A stretch of 36,742 nt of DNA. Source: Bacteroidaceae bacterium. Lineage in GTDB: Bacteria; Bacteroidota; Bacteroidia; Bacteroidales; Bacteroidaceae. The stretch lies in contig CAAGNV010000083.1 in assembly GCA_900771425.1 (NCBI GenBank), positions 1 to 36,742 of the forward strand. Reading direction: 5' to 3'. Shown one piece after another: positions 14,201 through 22,207 of this stretch. Under the pieces are notes generated by a model. It saw nothing but the letters and a program-made list of their open reading frames with translations, was not told the DNA's origin and did not search any database. Numbering within the stretch: position 1 is the first letter of the stretch; each line of letters begins with the position of its first letter. Both the position numbers and the translations under genes were made by a program.

Positions 14201-17158
14201 TCAATGTTTAGGAAGGTTTAGCAAAGACTTGCCGCCGGCCTTTGAGACGATAGATTTGAGGTTAGGACAGTCAAGGAAAGCGTTTTTGGAAACCCGATGC
14301 ATCGACTTCGGCAACACTATATTGCTCAAGGTCACGCAACCGTTGAAGGCATATTCCCCTATCTCGGTCACTCCTTCGGGTATAATCACCATATGAGGTG
14401 TATCTGCAAAACGGCGGATATAGGTCACGCTTTCAGGTATGACTGTGGTCTTACACCCTATAATCATAGCATTTGAGGCTGTCTCGATAAGGGCATTACA
14501 ACCACCTCGTGAATCATATACAGGGTTGTTCTCGTCTACGGTTATCTTTATAAGGTCGGGATTGCTGTCGAATGCTTCATCGTCAATGCTCTCAACCGAA
14601 GCGGGGATGCTGATTTCGGTAAGTCCCATGCCGTAGAATGCATCGGTACCGATGGCCTTGACACCCTCTGGGATGACCGTTCCTCGACATCCTAACACGA
14701 GTTCATCGTCCCGCATCACGGCATTACTGCCTGGAAGCGAGTGATATACCTCATTGACTTCATCGACCTCGATGGTCGTGAGCGCGATGCAGTGCCTGAA
14801 TGCACTCTCAATATTCTCGACATGGGCAGGTATGCGTATTGACTTCAGGTTTGTGCAACCCAAAAATGCATCTGCTCCAATCCATTCAAGGGAATCGGGG
14901 AGCGTGACTGACTCCAACTGGTGGCAGCAGTAAAATGCGTTGTAACCTATATTCTCAACACCTTCAGGTATATCAACACGACGAATACCGGAGCCGGCAA
15001 ATGACCAATCACTTATTTCAAGTATGCCGGAAGGCAACCGTGTGGCTGCACATCCGAGGATGAGCTCGTCGTCATACTTATCGATGATGGCATTGCAATC
15101 TTCGCGCGAGTCATAGTCCTCATTGTCAGGACTTACTACGATGCGTTCGAGTTTGTTGGTATAGCCCATTGCACCAGGAGCGAAATTGTTGATAGTTGAC
15201 GGCACGTATAGGGTCTTAAGGTTTATGCAACCGTGGAAGGCGTCCGCGTACACTTCCTCCACCCCTTCGGGTATGTGCATCTCGCGCAAGGCCGTACAAC
15301 TGTTGTAAGCATCATTCCCTATGGCTTTCACGGTCTTTGGTATCTTTGTGGTGGCAATACCCCACACGAGTTTGTTGTTCACAGACTCAATGACTCCGTT
15401 GCAATTGTTGCGCGAGTCGTATTTCTGGTTGAAGTCGCTGACGGAGATGTTGGTAAGTTCGTCGCACATACATGCTACCGGCATAATAATCTGCCTGACG
15501 CTGGCTGGAATCGAGATGCTCTGCAGATGCATACAACCCGAGAAGGCATACTTGCCGATTGTTTCGACACCTTCGCTGATGACGACGTGCTCCATGTCAC
15601 AACCTTCAAAACCTTCCGCCATGATTTTCGTCACTTCATAGGTCTTGCCCTCATGCTCAACCGAACCGGGAATGGTAAGCGTACCGCCGTAACGAGGGTG
15701 AGTCATCACGAGGGAGTCGGCATAGAGCGACGAAATGCCGACTTTGGCGCTGTCTGTCACATGATATAGGAAACGGCCATCGGAGAAGGTCTCTTCCTGT
15801 GCCTTTACTTCCGGCGTATCGTCAAGCAGCAGGTTATCCTTCTCACGACTGTCCATCATCGATTGGTGGATTTCGGCAGCAATTTTCTTACCAATAGAAT
15901 CCCTTTTTGCCTCCTCTTTTGCTTTTGTTTCAGCATTTTCTTCCTCACTTCGTTCTACGCCTACCACCCAGCCAATCTTTGGTTTCATGGTATGTGTAGC
16001 CTTATCTACCTCCACGCCAACGAAGCCAGAAAGGAGAACCATAGGAAATTCAGCCTCTGTTTCGGAAATCGGATCTACAATCACATATTTCATGTCAGCC
16101 TTGGTCACATCCATCATCATGTGGGAACCAACGTCAACCTTCTCGGGAGTCCTGTCCCCCTTGTCGTTACAATAAGGGAAGAACTTCAGGAACCAGCCGT
16201 TAAACGGAGTTGCGTTCGGGTCGTTGATATCTACAACACCACATCTCGTAGCCGAACGTAACTCGCCGGGACGGGCCTTCATGATGATGTTCTTCCAGAA
16301 TGCCAGATCAGGGTGACCTTCGGATGCCGTGATGAACTCCTGAAGTATCGGTTTCAGTTCCTTCGTCCACCACCCGAGGTTGTACTTCTTCAGTTTCATG
16401 GCTTTGTCCAAGACCTTGCGCCAGTCTTTGGGCGTCCCTTCGAGGGTGATGCTCGGTATGCCACAACCCATATAAATAGTCTTATAAGTGAAATAATCCT
16501 TGAGTGCCGACATGAGTGTCATCTGCGAAGCGATGCGTTCGGTCACGCCGGTAGTGGAATAATCGGCCGTCATGGTACCGACAAGGTCATCCTTCACATA
16601 CTGATTCATCTCGTCAGCAAATCCGTTGATAACGGTCTGCCAGTCAACATCTTCATTAAGCATATCCGTCTTGGAAAAGACTATGAGTTCCTTCTTGTCT
16701 TCATGACTGACAACCATGTCACGCAGTTCTTCCGCATTGGCACCTACATGTGCGGCAAATCCCTGGCATAAAAGCATCCAGATGATGTCAGGCGACAGCA
16801 CCAGCGAGCAATGGTTGGCATAAGCGTATGTGAACATACTATAAGCCTCGTCTTCACCGAAATGGTACAACGAATCCTCACGAAAACTCGACGTCACATA
16901 CCTATATTTATATATGTCGGGGCCGTCAAAGGAAAATTCCTGAGGAGAATCTGTGAATTTAGCAGCTGAATACATAAGACTTTCTGCACGTCCCCTGCCC
17001 GATACAGGTCGGATATTCAAAGGTTTCAACGGCAAGTTCTTGTCAACTTCAAATGTGATTGAGCCTTCCGACTTGCTGAGTACTTTGCATTCTTTTTGTG
17101 CATTTACTGACAAGAGAGCGATGCAGAGGAGAAGCATCATTGAAATCATTCGTTTCAT
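14201..17158 (-). CDS. DUF4419 domain fused to BspA-like leucine-rich repeats, secreted
   Basis: The 985-aa protein starts at ATG 17158 (MKRMISMMLLLCIALLSVNA, a signal peptide). An open frame continues upstream to 17275, but that part overlaps the promoter box at 17189-17196. Residues about 30-410 match DUF4419 (FTYAYANHCSLVLSPDIIWM; DWQTVINGFADEMN; GWFLKFFPY). From about 500 there are BspA-type LRR_5 repeats (VIPEGVTEIGEYAFNGCVTL), including four copies of a repeating 'YDSR..CNAII ... GC..T.IP' unit. BspA-like repeats mediate binding to host or other bacterial surfaces. The role of DUF4419 is unknown. The gene is just downstream of the TPR/LuxR-type regulator, same strand, with GTTCACA repeats between. 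Confidence 0.88.
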   Translation of the reverse strand: MKRMISMMLLLCIALLSVNAQKECKVLSKSEGSITFEVDKNLPLKPLNIRPVSGRGRAESLMYSAAKFTDSPQEFSFDGPDIYKYRYVTSSFREDSLYHFGEDEAYSMFTYAYANHCSLVLSPDIIWMLLCQGFAAHVGANAEELRDMVVSHEDKKELIVFSKTDMLNEDVDWQTVINGFADEMNQYVKDDLVGTMTADYSTTGVTERIASQMTLMSALKDYFTYKTIYMGCGIPSITLEGTPKDWRKVLDKAMKLKKYNLGWWTKELKPILQEFITASEGHPDLAFWKNIIMKARPGELRSATRCGVVDINDPNATPFNGWFLKFFPYCNDKGDRTPEKVDVGSHMMMDVTKADMKYVIVDPISETEAEFPMVLLSGFVGVEVDKATHTMKPKIGWVVGVERSEEENAETKAKEEAKRDSIGKKIAAEIHQSMMDSREKDNLLLDDTPEVKAQEETFSDGRFLYHVTDSAKVGISSLYADSLVMTHPRYGGTLTIPGSVEHEGKTYEVTKIMAEGFEGCDMEHVVISEGVETIGKYAFSGCMHLQSISIPASVRQIIMPVACMCDELTNISVSDFNQKYDSRNNCNGVIESVNNKLVWGIATTKIPKTVKAIGNDAYNSCTALREMHIPEGVEEVYADAFHGCINLKTLYVPSTINNFAPGAMGYTNKLERIVVSPDNEDYDSREDCNAIIDKYDDELILGCAATRLPSGILEISDWSFAGSGIRRVDIPEGVENIGYNAFYCCHQLESVTLPDSLEWIGADAFLGCTNLKSIRIPAHVENIESAFRHCIALTTIEVDEVNEVYHSLPGSNAVMRDDELVLGCRGTVIPEGVKAIGTDAFYGMGLTEISIPASVESIDDEAFDSNPDLIKITVDENNPVYDSRGGCNALIETASNAMIIGCKTTVIPESVTYIRRFADTPHMVIIPEGVTEIGEYAFNGCVTLSNIVLPKSMHRVSKNAFLDCPNLKSIVSKAGGKSLLNLPKH

Positions 17159-17188
17159 AATCTGATACGTTTTGTTTGGTTTGCGATG

Positions 17189-17196
17189 CAAAGGTA
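17189..17196 (-). promoter_or_regulatory. -7 box for the DUF4419-BspA gene
   Basis: The minus strand reads TACCTTTG (plus CAAAGGTA), 31 bp before ATG 17158. The -33 region is weak. Confidence 0.65.
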
Positions 17197-17225
17197 CAAT
17201 ATGTGCACCAAAACACCAAGAAAAC

Positions 17226-17287
17226 GAGTTCACAAAAAGTTCACATTTGCTTTTATGCCTCAAAACGGAGTTCACAAAAAGTTCACA
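17226..17287. promoter_or_regulatory. paired GTTCACA direct repeats, candidate operator
   Basis: The 20-mer GAGTTCACAAAAAGTTCACA occurs at 17226-17245 and again at 17268-17287. Each copy contains two GTTCACA half-sites exactly 11 bp apart; copies are 42 bp apart. It lies upstream of the DUF4419-BspA -7 box and just after the regulator's stop codon. One-turn spacing suggests a dimeric DNA-binding protein. Confidence 0.6.
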
Positions 17288-17340
17288 AACGAGGGTTAAT
17301 ATATTGGTTTAATGTAGTTTGCACAAAAAGAACATTTACA

Positions 17341-18528
17341 CTAAATAGACATGATAAAATTGTCCCAATCTTGTGCCGTACCTTCGCCATTGAACACTTT
17401 TTGCTGCATACGAAGGCGGCTTTGCGACACGGAACTCTTGCCCGTGGCAGTTAGTTTAGCAATATTCGTAGGTGAAATGCCAAGTTTGATAAGCATGCAG
17501 ATGCGGTATTCCGTCTCTGAAAGGTTGTACAGCGAGAACAACTTTTCACGAAAGTTGGGGAATGACTCCAGCAGTCGTGACTCAACCATCTTCCAGTCGG
17601 AAGGTTTCAAAACCTTGTCATCGGCAATATGAGTCGTGAGCAGTTGGTTGACATCGGCATCATAGAACTGACGCGATACTGCTGATGGCTGCTCGGCAGT
17701 AGTTTCCGAAGCATCAAGTGATGATGTGAGTTTTGCCTTACGTCTTTGGAGCAGATACAAAACTGCGGCTATAACGACAACGGCACAAATGGCAAGCATC
17801 AATATAAGGTGTCGGGTCGCTGTGTTTTTCTTCTGAAGTTCATCATTGCGCTTTGCCAGATACTGCGACTTGAACTTAGCGTTCACATTCTGCAGTAACA
17901 ATGTCTTTTCGGAATTATCAACAGAATCAACATTTGAAGCAATGCTGCGGATGGCGCGGACATTCTCTTCGCAGCCACGCATGCTCGTGGTGTCACCAAT
18001 CTGCTTGCAATAGTAATACGCCAAGTTGTCCATATTGATTGCCTCGTCATACAAGTTATTACGCAGATAGATTACACCCATCTGCGCATAGATTCGGCTT
18101 TTAAGGTATGGTGATACTTGTGTACTATCCTCACAGAGAGCGCGTTGGTAATACAGCATTGCCTTCTCGCCGTTGTGGATGCATGAGTTGACACGACCCA
18201 CATAATAATAGGCTTCGGGCAGCAGATGACGGTCCTCCTGTTGCTCATAGTATTCGGCAACGGCACAGATGAGCGAGTCGGACGAATGTGTATGCTTTGT
18301 CTTGTCGTCAGTCTTCACCGTCAGTAGGTTGTAATAGTTCCTGACCGCCTCCGATGCCCCCTTCACCTGCGTTTTCATCTTTGCGAGCACCTCAGCAGCA
18401 CTATCGGCATCTTCATAAATAAGGCTGTCAATATCTATCAACTCTGACTCAAGCATTCGGTTTCGGTCACATGAAACAATGATACAAATGCCAGCAATAA
18501 TTATTACAGGCACAAGTATCTTCATCAT
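17341..18528 (-). CDS. membrane TPR regulator with C-terminal LuxR-type HTH
   Basis: About 395 aa from M at 18528. A longer start at 18564 is possible, but a minus-strand -7 box (18569-18576) ends only 4 bp before it, so the start of MMKILVPVIIIAGICIIVSC, a lipoprotein-like signal with an IVSC lipobox, is preferred. Residues about 40-200 look like TPR helices (AYYYVGRVNSCIHNGEKAMLYY; YLRNNLYDEAINMDNLAYYY). One membrane helix (HLILMLAICAVVVIAAVLYL) leads to a cytoplasmic tail ending in a LuxR/GerE-like helix-turn-helix (LSETEYRICMLIKLG, SPTNIAKLTATGKSSVSQSR). Such proteins probably sense periplasmic signals and regulate neighbours. The nearest candidate target is the DUF4419-BspA gene. Confidence 0.85.
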   Translation of the reverse strand: MMKILVPVIIIAGICIIVSCDRNRMLESELIDIDSLIYEDADSAAEVLAKMKTQVKGASEAVRNYYNLLTVKTDDKTKHTHSSDSLICAVAEYYEQQEDRHLLPEAYYYVGRVNSCIHNGEKAMLYYQRALCEDSTQVSPYLKSRIYAQMGVIYLRNNLYDEAINMDNLAYYYCKQIGDTTSMRGCEENVRAIRSIASNVDSVDNSEKTLLLQNVNAKFKSQYLAKRNDELQKKNTATRHLILMLAICAVVVIAAVLYLLQRRKAKLTSSLDASETTAEQPSAVSRQFYDADVNQLLTTHIADDKVLKPSDWKMVESRLLESFPNFREKLFSLYNLSETEYRICMLIKLGISPTNIAKLTATGKSSVSQSRLRMQQKVFNGEGTAQDWDNFIMSI

Positions 18529-18568
18529 CCAGTACTGACGCGTTCTTTCTCCCATGAGTTTCATACCA

Positions 18569-18576
18569 CAAAGTTA
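18569..18576 (-). promoter_or_regulatory. -7 box for the TPR regulator
   Basis: The minus strand reads TAACTTTG. It ends 4 bp before ATG 18564, so that ATG would be leaderless or untranslated; this argues for the start at 18528. No clear -33 element. Confidence 0.45.
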
Positions 18577-18619
18577 AGAAATAAATATGAATTAGGAATT
18601 ATGAATGGAGAATTATTGC

Positions 18620-18627
18620 TATATTTG
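18620..18627 (+). promoter_or_regulatory. -7 box for the RAYT-like gene
   Basis: TATATTTG, 19 bp before ATG 18647, giving a very short leader. Confidence 0.55.
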
Positions 18628-18646
18628 CACTATATTTTGCTGACAA

Positions 18647-20026
18647 ATGGAACAAGAAGCGAATAATAGACAGATACTACGTGCCCAATGGCATGACTAC
18701 AGCGAGCATGGTATCTACATGATAACGATAAATGCAGAAGACCGAGACTTAAAACCGTTCGGCATGATTGTAGGCAATAACGAGGAAGAAGCTACCGTAC
18801 AATACACTGCCATTGGCGAAATGCTCGTCAATGCTATAGCAAACATTAACCAATATTACCCTGATGTCAATGTCAAGGAATGGGTAGTGATGGAAGATCA
18901 CTGCCACATACTCATAGAAGTAAGCAAGCACATGGATAAACACATTGGAGCTGTAGTACGTGCGCTAAAATCAGTAACCACAAAGAGTTACCTACAATTA
19001 TTGGATGAGAAAGAAGGGGGTTATCACCTGCTAAACAGAGACCTAAGCAAAAGCAAGGCACATGCAAGCAGAACAACCGAAACCACCGCCATCAGACACC
19101 CTGCCACCCAATATACTGCCATCCGACATACTGATGGCAACAATGTACCCCTTGTTGGGGGCAGTACGTCTGCCCCCATCTATGTTCCGCCCCTATGGGC
19201 TGTTGGCTATCACGACCGAATAGTGACCAAGCGCGGTCAAATATCACGCCTCAAGCAATACATCCGTCGCAACCCTGCCCGACTTTGGGTAAAGCGCCAT
19301 ACCGAACGTTCGCTCATGACAGTCAGAGACATACACATTCCGCTTTCCCTCGAACAAGCAACAAAGTTGAAAGAATGGGCAATGTATTGGGACGTGCATC
19401 GTGGCAAAGTACAAACCACGACTTCAACAACTCACAGTGGACAAGTCTATGCCACTACTTATCTCAGCCTTGTACAGAAATTCCTAAGGAAGAAAGTGTC
19501 CACACATATCGATGGACAGCAAGTCATTGAGCCATTTATCAATATCAGATGTTGCGGGAATGCCGAACTACTCAGTTGTGGCCGACCATTAGTGCGTGTC
19601 AGGATTTCAAGGTCAGTGACAAAAGAGTCGTTTGAAACAGAATTGAATCGGCTGCTCGACATGTGTGAACATGAAGGTGCAGTACTCGTATCACCCTTTG
19701 TTTCATGGAGTGAGAAGGAAGTGCTTAAAGCAGCACGCCTTAATCATTATCCGCACATAATAATTAACGGAGAAGCAATGTCTATCTTTTTCAAGCCAAG
19801 CGATGCACCAAGGAAAGTAGATACACAATACATTCCTGAATGGTATAGACACACGCCTATCGTCACAGAGTCAGATGACTCCACAAATCAAAGCGACATG
19901 CAGAGCATCATCAATGGCGAGTTACTTATCACCTCTCCATGGCACGACCGTCCAAAGAGTGAACGACTGGGCAAAGCCGACTACGAGATTATGAACGAGT
20001 TAAGTTCAATATTATGTGAGTTATAG
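18647..20026 (+). CDS. RAYT-like HUH (Y1) transposase with an extra C-terminal domain
   Basis: 459 aa. The N-terminal half is a Y1-type HUH nuclease: WHDYSEHGIYMITI start, histidine pair HCH at 85-87 (VVMEDHCHILIEV), and a probable catalytic Tyr205 in LKQYIRRNPARLW. This fits REP-associated tyrosine transposases rather than IS200/IS605 TnpA. Residues about 130-185 are an unusual low-complexity insert whose DNA holds two palindromes. The C-terminal part, about 300-459 (VLVSPFVSWSEKEVLKAA; GELLITSPWHDRPKSERL), resembles DprA-like Rossmann segments, but that match is weak. RAYTs are usually single-copy domesticated transposases that act on REP palindromes. No partner IS gene is nearby. The 22-bp array B begins 8 bp after the stop codon. 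Confidence 0.8.
   Translation: MEQEANNRQILRAQWHDYSEHGIYMITINAEDRDLKPFGMIVGNNEEEATVQYTAIGEMLVNAIANINQYYPDVNVKEWVVMEDHCHILIEVSKHMDKHIGAVVRALKSVTTKSYLQLLDEKEGGYHLLNRDLSKSKAHASRTTETTAIRHPATQYTAIRHTDGNNVPLVGGSTSAPIYVPPLWAVGYHDRIVTKRGQISRLKQYIRRNPARLWVKRHTERSLMTVRDIHIPLSLEQATKLKEWAMYWDVHRGKVQTTTSTTHSGQVYATTYLSLVQKFLRKKVSTHIDGQQVIEPFINIRCCGNAELLSCGRPLVRVRISRSVTKESFETELNRLLDMCEHEGAVLVSPFVSWSEKEVLKAARLNHYPHIIINGEAMSIFFKPSDAPRKVDTQYIPEWYRHTPIVTESDDSTNQSDMQSIINGELLITSPWHDRPKSERLGKADYEIMNELSSILCEL
19117..19177 (+). repeat. REP-like palindromes inside the RAYT-like gene
   Basis: TGCCATC (19117-19123) pairs with GATGGCA (19133-19139). A stronger GC-rich hairpin follows: GGGGGCAG (19157-19164), loop TACGT, CTGCCCCC (19170-19177). 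Both lie in the insert between the HUH motif and the catalytic Tyr, and keep the reading frame. Confidence 0.7.
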
Positions 20027-20034
20027 ACATCGGC

Positions 20035-20144
20035 ATCCGAAGGAGAGGCTTTTCACGTCCGAAGGAGAGGCTTTTCACGTCCGAAGATACGCTTCTTCGA
20101 GGCTGAAGATACGCTTCTTCGAGCCCGAAAAACCACTTCTTCGG
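20035..20144. repeat. 22-bp tandem array B (5 units)
   Basis: Units start at 20035, 20057, 20079, 20101 and 20123. Units 1-2 carry TCCGAAGGAGAGGCTTTTCA, units 3-4 carry CTTCTTCGA after GAAGATACG, and unit 5 ends with CACTTCTTCGG. Two sub-types therefore sit in exact 22-bp phase. It lies 8 bp after the stop codon of the RAYT-like gene and before a terminator shared with the aldolase gene. Confidence 0.88.
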
Positions 20145-20165
20145 AGCAAGACATATAATTGAAAC

Positions 20166-20195
20166 GCCCTACCCGACTACATTGTCAGGTAGGGC
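20166..20195. terminator. hairpin between the convergent RAYT-like and aldolase genes
   Basis: GCCCTACC (20166-20173) pairs with GGTAGGGC (20188-20195) across a 14-base loop. It is placed between convergent stops, so it probably serves both strands; neither side has a long T-run. Confidence 0.65.
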
Positions 20196-20227
20196 ATGAA
20201 TGTTTATTAAATGTCGTAAGTAACGGA

Positions 20228-21226
20228 TTACTTAGCGAGCTTACCGTCTGAACCGAGTACGTTCACAATCTTGTGGATGTACATCTTCTTCATGTTCTCA
20301 CGAGCTGGCTTGAGATACTGACGTGGGTCAAAGTCTCCAGGGTGCTCAGCGAGGTGCTTGCGGATAGCAGCAGTCATAGCGAGACGAGAGTCAGAGTCAA
20401 TGTTGATCTTGCAAACAGCAGACTTAGAAGCCTGACGGAGCTGGTCTTCAGGAATACCGATAGCAGCTTCGAGCTTACCACCGAATTCGTTGATTGTGTT
20501 TACTTCGTCCATTGGAACTGAAGATGAACCGTGGAGAACGATTGGGAATCCAGGGAGCTTCTTCTCGATTTCAGCTAGTACGTCGAATGCCAATGGTGGT
20601 GGAACAAGTACGCCGTTCACGAGTGTGCACTGTTCAGGAGTGAACTTGTGAGCACCGTGTGAAGTACCGATTGAGATAGCGAGAGAGTCACAACCAGTGC
20701 GAGTAGCGAAGTCGATAACTTCTTCAGGCTTAGTATAGTGTGATTCTGCTGCACATACTTCGTCCTCAACACCTGCGAGTACACCGAGCTCAGCTTCAAC
20801 TGTTACGTCGAACTGATGTGCATATTCAACTACCTTCTTTGCAAGAGCTACGTTCTCCTCGTAAGGAAGAGATGAACCGTCGATCATAACTGATGAGAAA
20901 CCATTGTCGATACAGTCCTTGCAGAGTTCGAAGCTATCACCGTGGTCGAGGTGAAGAACGATTTCAGGATTTTCGCAACCGAGTTCCTTAGCATATTCTA
21001 CAGCACCCTTTGCAAGGTTGCGGAGAATAGTACCGTTAGCATAGTTGCGGGCACCCTTTGATACCTGCATGATAACTGGAGACTTAGTTTCTACTGCAGC
21101 CATAACGATTGCCTGCATCTGCTCCATTGTGTTGAAGTTGAATGCTGGGATAGCATAACCACCAGCAACGGCTCTCTTAAACATCTCACGGGTGTTAACG
21201 AGACCAAGTTCTTTGTAATTTACCAT
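20228..21226 (-). CDS. fba: class II fructose-bisphosphate aldolase
   Basis: 332 aa, the family length. It cleaves fructose-1,6-bisphosphate to dihydroxyacetone phosphate and glyceraldehyde-3-phosphate in glycolysis and gluconeogenesis, with zinc. The catalytic Asp and zinc-binding His are in IVLHLDHGD; other zinc ligands are in GTSHGAHKF and VLHGSSS, and the phosphate-binding loop is there too (GSSSVPMDE, INIDSDSR). The start MVNYKELG follows a promoter at 21271-21278 on the minus strand, as expected for a highly expressed housekeeping gene. It is convergent with the RAYT-like gene and transcribed away from the lipoprotein gene at 21349. Confidence 0.97.
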   Translation of the reverse strand: MVNYKELGLVNTREMFKRAVAGGYAIPAFNFNTMEQMQAIVMAAVETKSPVIMQVSKGARNYANGTILRNLAKGAVEYAKELGCENPEIVLHLDHGDSFELCKDCIDNGFSSVMIDGSSLPYEENVALAKKVVEYAHQFDVTVEAELGVLAGVEDEVCAAESHYTKPEEVIDFATRTGCDSLAISIGTSHGAHKFTPEQCTLVNGVLVPPPLAFDVLAEIEKKLPGFPIVLHGSSSVPMDEVNTINEFGGKLEAAIGIPEDQLRQASKSAVCKINIDSDSRLAMTAAIRKHLAEHPGDFDPRQYLKPARENMKKMYIHKIVNVLGSDGKLAK

Positions 21227-21270
21227 AATCTTTTTGTGTTATATAACTAAAAAAATACTTATTTTCGATG

Positions 21271-21300
21271 CAAAGGTAAGAATTAATTAATAATTGACAA
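21271..21300 (-). promoter_or_regulatory. promoter of fba
   Basis: The minus strand reads -7 TACCTTTG (21278-21271), with -33 TTG (21300-21298) 19 bp upstream. Confidence 0.7.
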
Positions 21301-21320
21301 TTGATAATTGAAAATTATTG

Positions 21321-21328
21321 TAATTTTG
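21321..21328 (+). promoter_or_regulatory. -7 box of the DUF6359-like lipoprotein gene
   Basis: TAATTTTG, 20 bp before ATG 21349. It is divergent from the fba promoter, with about 40 bp between the two -7 boxes; a TTG at 21301-21303 may act as -33. Confidence 0.55.
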
Positions 21329-21348
21329 CAACAAGAAACCAACCGACA

Positions 21349-21903
21349 ATGACAATAAGGAAAGCAATATCTTTATGTTTTGCTATCTCTATTTTGCTAT
21401 GCAACTGTGAGAAAGCGGAGATTACTGAGAGCACTGAGACCAAGAACGAAAAGGACAAGCCAGTTGTCGTAAACGACACCCTGCCCCACCCTGACGGAGT
21501 GCGCGACGGTTCGGAAGCATACCCGTTCCTTGCCAGTGACCTCTCTACCGGCAGCATCGGCCAGTACATACTTGCCAACAATGCCGAGCAACCCGACTGC
21601 TGGGTCACAGGCTACATCGTTGGTTACATCAGGGGTACGTCGTACACCAACACGGTTTTCGACGACGGCGACGTAGAAAGCAACATCGTGATATCAGACA
21701 ATCCTTACGAGACCGAACCATTCTTTGTCGTTCCTATCCAGCTATCAACAGGTTCGTCATACGCACCAGTGCGTTCTGCACTCAACGTTTGCTACCATCC
21801 AGAAAACATACATCGCAAAGTAGCCGTCTTCGGCAAGGTTTGTCCGTATATGAAGACTGCCGGAATGAAAAACACAAGGAACTATAAGTTCATCGAACAG
21901 TAG
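21349..21903 (+). CDS. lipoprotein-like secreted protein (DUF6359-like OB-fold domain)
   Basis: 184 aa from ATG 21349 (MTIRKAISLCFAISILLCNC). An open frame from 21301 would begin before the -7 box at 21321. The N-terminus looks like a lipoprotein signal, although the residues before the candidate Cys (18 or 20) are not a perfect lipobox. The body resembles DUF6359 (AYPFLASDLSTGSIG, CWVTGYIVGYIRGT, NIVISDN, VAVFGKV), an OB-fold-like surface domain of Bacteroidetes. Function unknown; probably binding at the cell surface. Its 3' side leads to the 22-bp array C at 22071-22158. Confidence 0.78.
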   Translation: MTIRKAISLCFAISILLCNCEKAEITESTETKNEKDKPVVVNDTLPHPDGVRDGSEAYPFLASDLSTGSIGQYILANNAEQPDCWVTGYIVGYIRGTSYTNTVFDDGDVESNIVISDNPYETEPFFVVPIQLSTGSSYAPVRSALNVCYHPENIHRKVAVFGKVCPYMKTAGMKNTRNYKFIEQ

Positions 21904-22070
21904 CAACAACGTAACATCATCGACTTTGATTCAAGCATAAAAAGGACTATTTTCACTCTTTCACTGTTTACATCCGAAATGGAAGTTTGACCAACACAAC
22001 AGACAAAATTCAGTCTTTTATAAGTCTCTGATAATCATAGTACATAGCAGAGGACAAAAACACAGCCAAA

Positions 22071-22158
22071 TCTTCGGCCGATAAGATTTGGTTCTTCGGG
22101 CAATAAGATTTGGTTCTTATGGCGATAAGATTTGGTTCTTCAGACCAGAAGATAGTAA
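22071..22158. repeat. 22-bp tandem array C (3 strong units and 1 partial)
   Basis: Units start at 22071, 22093, 22115 and 22137; the common part is GATAAGATTTGG after TCTTCGG. The first unit is part of a palindrome, CCAAATCTT / AAGATTTGG. Phased differently, it shares TTCTTCG and AAGAT with units 3-4 of array B. The bases 21904-22070 between the lipoprotein gene and the array show no gene or clear signal. Confidence 0.9.
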
Positions 22159-22177
22159 GCATTCGAACAAGTACACA

Positions 22178-22207
22178 TTGTAGCAGTTGTAGAGATGTTG
22201 TACCTTT
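22178..22207 (+). promoter_or_regulatory. strong orphan promoter between array C and susD
   Basis: -33 TTG (22178-22180), 20-bp spacer, -7 TACCTTTG (22200-22207). It points toward the 3' end of susD, and no long gene follows. Confidence 0.7.
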
